A DNA stretch of 43,500 nt from Neocallimastix lanati (nom. inval.). Lineage: Eukaryota; Neocallimastigomycota; Neocallimastigomycetes; Neocallimastigales; Neocallimastigaceae. Below are positions 11,460 through 20,757 of the stretch, piece after piece. Both the position numbers and the translations under genes were made by a program. The notes under the pieces are model-generated. The model was not told the origin of the DNA. It did not search any database and was given only the letters and a program-made list of their open reading frames with translations. The DNA is taken from NCBI GenBank assembly GCA_016946835.1, contig JACVTC010000030.1:721501-765000 (forward strand), read 5' to 3'. Positions within the stretch are counted from its first letter, which is position 1. Every line of letters begins with the position of its first letter.

Positions 11460-12640
11460 CAACACAAAATGAAGATAATTATACAATTTGGACTTATGAC
11501 ACAGGGGCCAGCGAACATATTACAAATATATATAAATATACTGGAGGATTACACAGAAAATAAGACTACCATGAAATGTGCAAATAATACTCTCTGCCAT
11601 TTCGAAGGATATGGAACATATCATGAAATAATAAATAACCATAAATTTACTTTAAATAAAGTATATTATTCAACAAACAGCAATAAGAACATAATTAGTG
11701 GGATAAAATTAGCAAAATCTGGAATTAATATAAGCATCAATAATATCAATGAAAAAAAATATCATTAACATTAACTAACAGCAATAATAAAATAATCGAC
11801 ATCATATTTCCAGATCAATTTAATATTGTTAGAATAAAAGCAACAAATTTAAAACCAATATCCTCAATTGAACAACAAATAAATTTATGGCATAGACTGT
11901 TGGGGCATTTTTACCAACCAGATATTAATAAATGTTTAAATCTACATAGTGTAAACACAAAACAATGCCTAGATTGTATAATTTCAAAAATAAAAAGGAA
12001 ACCCCACAACAAAACCACACCAATGGCTTCGACTATATTAGAAGTGATACACTCTGATTTGATAGGACCAGTTCAACCAATCTCAATTGATGGTATGAAA
12101 TATATACTAACCTTTATTGATGAATTTAGTCGCAAATCATGGATATACCTACTAAAAGAAAAGTCTGAAAAAGTAAGCACAATATTGTATTTTCTCAAAT
12201 ATATAGAAAACCATCACGGTAATAAGATAAAATTTTTTAAAAGCGACAATGATAGAAAATACAACAATTCCAAAATAAAGAAATATTGTAGAAAACTTGG
12301 AATAAAGAAAATATTTTCTACTCCGTTCAATCCGGAGAACAATGGCATCGCGGAACGATTTAACCAAACTCTTATGAACTCAGTTAAAACATTAATCTAT
12401 TGGTCAAAACTTAGTAAAGACTTTTTGTCTTTTGCATCAATATATGCAAATCATCTATACAATATAACCCCAAGAAAAAGCATTTCAAATTTAATACCAA
12501 GTGAAATAATCTATAACACAAAAGTCGATATTACACCAATTACAGTTTTCGGATGCACTGCTTTTTATAATAATTTACAAAATAGAAAATCAAAAATAGA
12601 CATAAATTCAAAGGAAGGAATATTTTATGGATAAAATTCG
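11460..12640 (+). pseudogene. copia protease and integrase pseudogene
   Basis: The protease active site DTGAS is seen at about 11497-11511 (TYDTGASEHIT). A frameshift near 11545 breaks the protease domain. The integrase zinc domain reads LWHRLLGHFY with CLDC further on. The catalytic core shows the D,D,E set: HSDLIGP, KSDNDRKY and NGIAERFN. The integrase frame from about 11900 to 12634 is open for 244 codons and then meets a stop. The next frame (12661-12942) carries the post-integrase region FHLVRETIF. The catalytic residues survive but the polyprotein is broken on both sides. Confidence 0.85.
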
Positions 12641-12949
12641 TCACTCATTATTATATAATTATGGATAAAATCGATCAAAATTTTCATTTAGTAAGAGAAA
12701 CGATTTTTAAAAAAGACACCCTTGGTCTACGCATTCATAAGTACCCTAAATCTTTTAATTTCAACAATATCACTATAAATTCAACGAACAACCTAAATCC
12801 TGCTGATAATAGCATCAATAAAGAAGAAGAAAATATAGATATTAATTGTATAAAATCAATATCTAATACATCAAATAATAATAATGAGATTTCACATAGA
12901 AATTTTGACAATACATTAATTAATGTAGTTGATTACATATAAAATAACA

Positions 12950-13737
12950 ATGACATTAAGAACAAGGCTTCTATCAATTAAAATCCGATCCGTGCATTTT
13001 TAGAAAACTAAAAGATAATAATATAATTTGCTTAATTGGTATATATGTAGATGATATGATCATCAGTGGTAGTGACTATGAAATAAATGATATAATCAAT
13101 AAAATTTAATCAAATTTTAAAATCTCTAATTATTAGCCAATCAAATATCTTCTAGGTATTACAATTGAACAAACGAAATTTGAATATCGAATTTCACAAA
13201 CAAATTTTATTGAAAATTTATTGAGTAATTTTAAAATTACTTAAAACAAAAAACTAACACACCTTGAACACTAAATAATATTACAAATGATAAACCTTTT
13301 GATTCTACTACATATAAAAGTGTAATTGGATAACTTATATATTTAGCAAAATGCACTCGGCCAGACATTTCTTTCGCAGTACATCATGCTGCACGACAAT
13401 GTGAAAATCCAACATACGCCGATTGGTATAAAATTATCAATATTTTAAAATATTTAAATAACACTAAATACTACAAAATTTTATATAATGGTTTAGGTCC
13501 ATTCCATGGATACACCGATGCCGATTTCGCTGGGGAAAAGGAAGACCGTAAATCAACATCAGGTAAAATAATTTTGAAAAATAAAGAATTTTCTACAAAA
13601 TTAATACATATAGATATAAAATTTTCATTTCGATAACGACAACATTAAAAAAATAATAATAATACTAAAATACAAGAATACAAGTGAAAATAGTGGCTGA
13701 CATAATAACAAAAAACATTAATGGAACAATCTTTCCT
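12950..13737 (+). pseudogene. copia RT-RNase H remnant with deletions
   Basis: This covers only the later part of reverse transcriptase. The first catalytic Asp region is missing, and the reading resumes close to the second part with the YVDDM box (about 13043-13060). Several stops and frame changes follow. RNase H is visible as CTRPDISFAVHHAARQC and DADFAGEKEDRKSTSG. It then jumps to HIDIKFSFR, which normally lies some 70-80 residues further on, so another deletion lies within RNase H. The last recognisable piece is VADIITKNINGTIFP. Confidence 0.85.
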
Positions 13738-14440
13738 ACAGCGTAAGTAATATCTGGACGGGTACACCTGGCTAGATAGATTAACGATCCGACTGCACTT
13801 TTAAATGTTGTTTTATCGAATGGTTCATTATTCTTTGCTGAATTTGAGATGCTTGAACAAGGCGTTTTTGAGTTTCTTATATTTTTAACTTTGAATTTTT
13901 GTAATATATCATTTATTAATTGAATTTGAGAAATTACGTAGCTTGAATTTTCCTTTTCAATATTAATTCCTAAAATATAATCTGCTTCACTGCATTTTGG
14001 AACTTTAAAGTTTTTCTTAATTCTTTTAATAATTTTGTTTATACAGTATTTTATACCTGTTATTAATAAATCATCCACGTAAACTCCAATAATACAGACA
14101 GCTCTACCTACCTCCATTTTAACAAAAATACATGGTTCAGATGTCAATTGAGTGAAATCATTATTTTTGAGAAAGTTTGTGAAGTGGATGTGCCATTGGC
14201 GACCTGACTGTTTTAAGCCGTATAAAGCTTTTCTAAGAAGCCAATAACCTTTACCAAAATTCTTATCACCAGGGGGAATATTAACATAAATATCCTTATC
14301 CAACGGAGCATTAAGATATGCAGCTTTAATATCAAGCTGCATTAGATCCCAATTGAATTTTGAAGCAAGCGCAATTATAAGTTTTAGACTATCTAAACTA
14401 AGAGTAGGGGAATATGTTAAGTTATAATCAATTCCTTTTT
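13738..14440 (-). pseudogene. copia reverse transcriptase and truncated RNase H
   Basis: This is the continuation of pol after the frameshift. It contains the first catalytic Asp (MQLDIKAAYLNAPL), the LYGLKQSGRQW segment and the YVDDLL catalytic box, then the linker SAVGSLIYLARCTRPDITYAVG that opens the RNase H region. After this the homology ends at about 13738. The last 20-odd codons of the open frame (to 13665) are not copia. They are the opposite strand of the neighbouring element's ADIITK end. Confidence 0.9.
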
Positions 14441-16090
14441 CTGGGTGAAACCACGAGCAACCAGACGAGCCTTGTATTTTGAGATATTACCATTGCCGTC
14501 TTTCTTGAGAGTATAGACCCATTTAGTAGTTATGGGTTTAATACCAGGAGGAAGCGATTTAACAAAAATCATGGTTCGGTTGTCATAGAAGTTTTGTAAT
14601 TCGGAATTCATAGCTTTAATCCACCGGATTTTATCTGAACGTGTGATGGCTTGTTTATATGAAAGAGGTGTTTCAGTAATGCATCCTTTAGAAGTTTCAA
14701 CATTGTCAAGGGAGATCTTGTACTTTTTGTTACTGTTGGATTGAATAGGGTTTCCAGGTCTTTTATGCGATTCATTCATGGATGGTCTTAGTTTCTTACT
14801 ATCCGGAAGTTTTGAATGAATCAATTTATGTTTAATGGGAACAGTGTTAATTATTTCATTATTTAAGTTAATCTTCTTTTTGATAGGTGTATTATTACAA
14901 GTTGATGACTTTCTTTTAGTAGATGGGTTAAATTTTATTTTATCCTTTTCTAAAGAAATGTCCCCAGAGAAATTTGATTCATCATTTGAAACACTAATAG
15001 ATTGGAAATCTGAAGCGAGATCATCGATGGATTCAATTTTTTCATCATTTATATAGTTGTCTTCAGGTTCCTTACTTTTAGCAGAGTTATTAATCTCATC
15101 TTTCTTGTTGTTAGTAATAGGAGTATCTATAATTTTATTAGTATTATTGTTTTTTATAGATGAAACGGGTGAATCGATATCTGGTTCCTTACCTTTTCTT
15201 GATGAAGAATTATTTTCTTTGGATTCTGTATTTTCTTCATTAGATTCTTCATTGTATATTAATTTTCCAGAATCATCGTATGTATTTTCATTTTCGTTAG
15301 AGTTGATAATTGGTAATTCGTAAATATAATTGTCGTTATTAAAAATGTTGGTTGGTAACTTATTGTTGCGTATTCTGGTGGTTAAATTTGATGGAGTTTC
15401 TTCATCAAATACTGCCTCTCTGACTAAGTGAATACTGTAGTCCTTTGAATCCATAATTATAAAGCAATTGGATTCAATGCTTATTCCTAAAAATACGCCC
15501 TTTTTACTGTTGCTATCAAATTTCATTTTTCCTTGTGAAAAATCTTTATAGTAGGCATCACAACCAAAAACTTTAATATATTTAAGACTGATCTTTTTGT
15601 TATAATAAATTTCATTTGGAATTTTATTTCCAATTCCTTTATGTGGAGTTATGTTATAAAGTAAATTTGCATATTTGATAGCGTAATCCCAAAACTCACT
15701 AGACATTTTGCTCCACTGAATTAAAGTTTTTGCACAACTTACAATGGTGTAATTGAATCGTTCAGCAATCCCGTTGTTTTGAGGATTGTATGGTGGTGAA
15801 AATGTTTTTATTATACCGTGTTCCTTGCAGTAGTTTAGTACCTTTTTATTGTTATATTCAGTACCTTGATCCGAACGAAAAGTTTTAATATTATAGTAGA
15901 ATTGATTATTTAAGTAAGTAAAGAAATTTATAATTGTTCTTGGAACTTCTGATTTGTTTTCCAAGAGGAAGATCCAACTTTTGCGAGTATATTCGTCAAT
16001 AAAAGTAAGAACATACCTTTTCCCTGAGTATGATTTTGAAATAGGACCGATAACATCAGAATGGATGCTTTGCCTTTGGAGTGTCTCCAT
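14417..16090 (-). pseudogene. copia integrase core and start of RT
   Basis: Open for about 557 codons. It covers the integrase catalytic core with D,D,E residues in IHSDVIGP, FRSDQGTEY and NGIAERF, then the C-terminal integrase part up to HLVREAVF. Next comes a long low-complexity linker rich in Asn, Ser, Lys and acidic residues (roughly residues 230-450). It ends with the reverse transcriptase N-terminus (IRWIKAMNSELQNF and KYKARLVARGFTQ). The frame is lost at about 14435, apparently by a single-base change, in the middle of a conserved segment. The integrase start is in the previous frame, so the first Met here is not a real start. Confidence 0.9.
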
Positions 16091-17747
16091 TATGGGGTTT
16101 CCTATTTAATTTGGCAATTTTACAATTTAAGCATTCATTAATTTTGACATTGTGGAGTTTTAGATATTTAGTTAAATTGTCGTGATAAAAATGTCCAAGT
16201 CTTCTATGCCATAGCATTTTAGACTGGTCATTTATGTCCATTGTTTCTTCAGGTGAAACGATGTCAATACAATTCTTTAAATTCGATTTATTCTTCGTAA
16301 GTATATGAATTGTATTGTTTTTATTAGCTTTAAATGTGCCTATGTTAATTGTTCTTTTGTTTTCAAGTGTGGTTTTTAAAGTGAGAAAAACTTTGTCTCT
16401 CCTGGATTTAATGTTACATTTTAATCCATTCTTCGCAAGTTTAATTCCACTCAGAAGATTCTTGTTAACTTGTTTAGAATAGAGGACATTTTCGAATTTT
16501 ATGTTGTAACCATTAATACTTCCTTCATAGGTACCAACCCCGTCAAACTCACAGATTGAATTATTTGCACACTGCATAGAGATCTTTTCTTCTCTAAAGT
16601 TTGAGAGGATATCTTTGTTATTGGTAATGTGCTCTGAAGCACCAGTATCAAAGGTCCAAATCGTTGTATCTTCTGAAGAATTTAATACTAAAGAAATGCA
16701 TTTATTTTCGTAGTTTTCTTTAGTGTTCTTTTTTTCTTCTAGCGGCTCAAAACTGTCTAAATTTTTATCATACATGGTCCTAAGTTCTTCTAAGGAAAGT
16801 TCTTCATCAGAATTTCGTTCTTCATATTCGACGTTTGCAATTGATTTTTGGTGGCTATTTTTACCTTTCCTTTTATTGATTTTAGTTTTCTTTTTGTTTG
16901 ATTGCTTCTTGCCTTTTTGAGTCGATCTATTCCTGTTTTTGTTGATAAGGTTAAATCTACATTCATCGGTAGTATGTCCAAACATTTTGCACAGGTAACA
17001 ATAGTTTGGCTCCGGACTTGGTCTGGTTTTATTATTTTTTGAACCGCTTAACTCAATGTTATCAATATCCATGAAGTCACCTTTATCTGTGACGCTTCTA
17101 TCGAAATTGATAGCACTATGCAGGAAAATGTGGAAATTAATCTTGTTGATTGACTCTTCGAGGAAGTCATCAACTGTTTCTGTTCCACTAGGATGAATAA
17201 GGTCTCTTAAAACTTTTGGATAAGACAAATATAAAACCCTGATCTTTTCCCAAGTTCCGAGTTTGATATTGTTCTTATCCATTACTTCAAAGATTTCTTT
17301 AATTTGATTAATGATATCCTTGCATTCCGAAAGATTTTTGGCTTTTAAAGAATATAACTTCTTCAACCAGTAGTTGAGATCAGCAGTTTTCTTTTTTCCA
17401 TATAAGACCTTTCATTTTTCCATAATATCATAGGCGGTGGTAAGATATCTTATGTAGCTCAAAACTTCTTGACTTACATTTTTACTGATAATGGTACTGG
17501 CTAAGGCATCTTGAGTTTCAGCTTCTTTGATATCCTTTTCCAAGTCCTTGATTGCTTTGACGGTTTCGTCGGATTTGGGTTTTCCCTTTTCCTCCTTAAG
17601 CTTATCATTTAATTTACCGATTACATTCTCATTTACATACTGTAAAATTTTTAAAGATTTGAGAATGTTTTTAATAAGGAATTCCCAGTTTTCGAAGTTA
17701 TCCTTATTGAGAATATCTTCAGTTCTTAATTTGGTTTCGTTAGATAT
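16056..17747 (-). pseudogene. copia Gag, protease and integrase zinc domain
   Basis: The frame opens at 17747, where the other element has its Gag ATG; here the codon is ATA, so the start is lost. Gag has NFENWEFLI near its N-terminus, like other copia Gags. A TGA interrupts it at 17414-17412 (codon 112). It then runs open to 16056. A zinc knuckle, CYLCKMFGHTTDEC, has all four ligands, and a Lys-rich stretch follows. The protease active site is TFDTGASEHIT. The integrase zinc domain reads LWHRRLGHFY and CLNC. The frame then breaks by a small deletion before the catalytic core. Confidence 0.9.
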
Positions 17748-17767
17748 GTCGTAGATAGTATAAGAGG

Positions 17768-17783
17768 ATGAGACTCTTAATCT
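17768..17783 (-). promoter_or_regulatory. Primer-binding site, complementary to tRNA-Lys(CUU) anticodon arm
   Basis: On the element's sense strand this is AGATTAAGAGTCTCAT. On the plus strand it reads as the tRNA anticodon stem-loop itself, with loop CTCTTAA. It is identical over 15 bases to the site of the other element although the LTRs next to it have diverged. Confidence 0.6.
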
Positions 17784-18046
17784 TTTATTTATAAAATATT
17801 TTATTGATTAAAGTTTATTTATTTAATATGAGTAATTACTTGATTTTTAAAAATTTATGAGATTACATTTGTATTTATACTATTTTGTGGCTTATTAAAA
17901 ATATAACGAGAAATTATTACATAATATATTTCATTGTATTTAAGCTTAACAACGAGTTCGTTGTATTATAAAAGTATCTTAATTTATTTAATATACATAA
18001 ATTATTTTAATATAAATTTAATATATTTTTCTTTTGTATTCTAACA
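17784..18046 (-). repeat. 5' LTR of the minus-strand copia element
   Basis: It begins TGTTAGAATAC at 18046 and runs to the primer-binding site, about 263 bp. It shares TGTTAGAATA, AAGCCACAA and TATAAATAC with the other LTR but is otherwise diverged and longer. No second copy is present, so the inner end is inferred. Confidence 0.6.
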
Positions 18047-18327
18047 ATTATTAATTATTAAAGGAATTTATTTAGTTATTAATTAATTATTTATTTATTT
18101 ATTAATTAGAAAATTATATATAGTCTACAGAATAAAATACTATTTTTATATTAATTATATAATTGTTTCAAGTGATAAATATATTGATTTGCATTAAATT
18201 ATGGGTTAGCATAAATAATTGCTAATTCACATTTTCAAATTTAGTATTTTTTGCATTATGATTTATATTTTTTTTTTAACATTCAATTGTAAATCTTATT
18301 TATTTATATTATTTAATATTTTAAACA

Positions 18328-18467
18328 CTCCCCCTCAAATAAAGTTTTCATTTATAATGAAGCAAATGTTGAAACATTCAATATGGTCGTCCAGTAGGGA
18401 CAATTCTGCCTTTACAAAAAGGAAGTGTGTGATTACCTCAATATTCCCACTGTTCTTGAGGGGGGAG
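18328..18467. other. Patch closed by a G/C-rich stem, unknown
   Basis: CTCCCCCTCAA (18328-18338) can pair with TTGAGGGGGGAG (18456-18467). The enclosed 117 bases have near-normal GC content and can form further small hairpins: GTCC-AGTA-GGGAC around 18390, CCTTT-ACAA-AAAGG around 18409, and AATGTTGAAACATT around 18366. Downstream it ends in an ATAA-repeat tail (18494-18514). It could be a structured RNA, a SINE-like retroposon or a non-coding copia fragment. Confidence 0.35.
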
Positions 18468-18606
18468 GCTGAAACCAAAGGCAGTACACACCGGAAATAA
18501 ATAAATAAATAAAATTGCAATGAAATTTTGATTTGCAAAAGTAGTCATCACTTAAATTCCATTAATTAAAATATATATATACATATATTTTAAAAATATA
18601 TAATAA

Positions 18607-18714
18607 CAATAATAATTAAAAGTTTGGTCTAACAGTATATTTTATATATAAATACACAATTACAATAATAATTAAAAGTTCGGTCTAACAGTATATTTTA
18701 TATATAAATATACA
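18607..18714 (+). repeat. Tandem duplication, 56 bp x 2
   Basis: Two nearly identical units, each with AGTTTGGTCTAACAG or AGTTCGGTCTAACAG followed by a TATATAAATA block. TCTAACA next to a TATA-like stretch resembles LTR pieces of the local copia family, but this is only suggestive. Confidence 0.7.
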
Positions 18715-19231
18715 AAAAATAAAAAATAAATTTAATAATATAAAATAAAAAATTAGATAATAAAACAATAAATAAGAAAATTATTTTTTCTTCTATTATG
18801 TATATATTTTTATATTGTTTATCTAGTTTAAGTAACCGTTACGAATCATATCATTCAATTATATTTTTTATTTTTATTATTATTTTTTTATTATTTTATT
18901 TTATTTAAATTTATTTATTTCTTTTTTTAAAAAAAATATTTATTTTTATTTATTTTTTTATTATTATTATTTTTTTTTTATTATTTTATTTTTTATTTAT
19001 TTATATTAAATTAATTGAAAAAAATTTTTTAATTATTTTTTTTCCTTTTTTTTTTTTTTTTTTTTTTAGGTTTTAATTTAAAAAAAAAAAAATAAAAATA
19101 AAAATAAAAATAAAAATTTAAAAAAAATTGATGGCTATTTTGTTAATTTATTGTATTTTTTTTTTTTTTTTACTATATGATATATTAATATTTCTTTTAA
19201 TTATTATGTATTTAGAAAAAAAAAAAGTATG

Positions 19232-19264
<33 letters not shown>

Positions 19265-19288
19265 AACGATATGATATTATGAGTTGAA

Positions 19289-20717
19289 TTACTATATTTT
19301 TAGAGTAATAAAAATGGTATAAATACAAATTATAATTTAAATATATATATTTAAATTAAAAATAATAGATATTTTTACATAAAAAAAAATTAATAAAATT
19401 ATATAAATTTAAATGAATAATTTAAATTAATTTATATTTAAATATAAAATGATATATATATTTATATTTTAATAATATATTTACCATGAAATATGAAATT
19501 GTATTTGTAGGTGGTACAGTTCTTTCTGAATCTGGTACAGCTGAGAAAATCTTAAAGGAATTGTCATCTATTTCTAAGGATTCATCAACACGCATAATTG
19601 AGGCTACATTACCACATCTATAACAATAATTTGGTGCACTCCATACAGTAACTAAATTATTATCTGGAAACATGAATTTATATCCTTCTTGTACCAACTG
19701 ATGTGCTCTTGCAATCAACGTTAAATTATTTACATGATTGAACTATATTTATATACATATTATAATAGTAATGAATACAATATAAAAAAATTTTTTTTTT
19801 CATAGTTTTGATTTTAATATAATAGTAATAATAGTAGTAAATAAATAAAATAATAATAATAATAATAATTAGTATAAAATTAACAATAATAACAATAAAC
19901 TTTTTTTTAAAAAATATAAAATATATTTTGAATTTCTTATTATTATTATTTTTTTCTTTTTAGAATTATAAAAAATTTACCTCTGATGTAACTTTACTAC
20001 CAAATAACCAACCAGCACCACGTTGACTTACACCCCATGTATCAATATCATCTGGATCAGACCACATTAAATCTTAAAAAAAATAAAAATAAATATAAAA
20101 ATAAATATAAAAATAAAAGTAATATAATAAAAAAATTTTGATTTAATAAAATTTTTGTAATTATGATCATACACGTAAATTTATGTTGTATTATATATAT
20201 ATTAATATTATCTATTTTTTTTTTTTTTTTTTTAATTCTTATTTCATGTTATTTTATTTCATTATTATTATTATTATTACCACAGAAGGCTCCTTCGTGT
20301 GGAATTTCTTGACATCTTTGAATAGTACGAATTTGATCAAGAGTTCTTACATCTGGTGATAAACCACCATGAACACATAAAATTCTACCATCAATAATCT
20401 TTATATTTTATAATATTAATATAATATGTATGTATGTATGTATGTATATATATATATATATATATTTTTTTGTTAATAAAATTATATTATATGAATGTAT
20501 AATTTACAATTATATAATAATAGAAATAATTACAGCAGCAACAGTCAAATAGTCGAAAACTGAACAACAATATTTCCATACATTAGCATTACCATATTTA
20601 TTTTGACATTCATCTATTTTATAATATTCAATGTATATTTATTTATATATATCATAATAATAAAATGGATTATTAATAAGTATATTATATATATTATATA
20701 TTTCTCTTTCTCAAAAA

Positions 20718-20757
<40 letters not shown>

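Larger units (their letters stand above)
10223..13737 (+). mobile_element. Decayed Ty1/copia retrotransposon, plus strand
   Basis: A copia-order element: 5' LTR, primer-binding site, Gag, zinc knuckle, protease, integrase, reverse transcriptase, RNase H. It is broken by several frameshifts and stops. It also has two internal deletions, one joining the region after integrase directly to the middle of reverse transcriptase and one within RNase H. The 3' end is lost: homology stops just after the ADIITK box at 13684-13737, with no 3' LTR, and meets the second element there. It belongs to the same lineage as that element, as shared segments in Gag, protease and integrase show. Confidence 0.9.
13738..18046 (-). 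mobile_element. Decayed Ty1/copia retrotransposon, minus strand
   Basis: A better preserved copia element that reads right to left: LTR (18046-17784), primer-binding site, Gag, zinc knuckle, protease, integrase, reverse transcriptase and the start of RNase H. The damage is limited: start codon lost (ATA at 17747-17745), one in-frame TGA (17414-17412), a short deletion that shifts frame within integrase (about 16075), a one-base frameshift in reverse transcriptase (about 14435) and 3' truncation at 13738. All catalytic motifs up to the truncation are intact, so this copy probably died recently compared with the plus-strand one. Confidence 0.92.
18047..19288. other. Intergenic DNA with element remnants
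   Basis: No protein gene is recognisable. On the minus strand, GAGGGGGAG followed by TGTTTAAAATATT at about 18336-18312 resembles a copia polypurine tract next to an LTR start, so 18047-18326 could be an LTR remnant of another element. The structured patch (18328-18467) and a 56 bp tandem repeat are listed separately. From about 18720 to 19288 there are only A and T runs. Confidence 0.45.

Noticed and set aside
14835-15323. Two plus-strand open frames of 73 and 88 codons inside the minus-strand copia element
   Set aside because: They lie opposite the low-complexity Asn/Ser/Lys linker of pol. Their Leu/Ser/Phe-rich content is the mirror of that linker.
14417-16090. Programmed ribosomal frameshifting in the minus-strand copia element
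   Set aside because: The frame changes fall inside the integrase and reverse transcriptase domains and one involves missing sequence, so they are inactivating lesions. Copia elements usually have a single frame.
16723-16981. Short open frames overlapping the Gag zinc knuckle region
   Set aside because: They are shadows of the Gag frame, which has the recognisable motifs.
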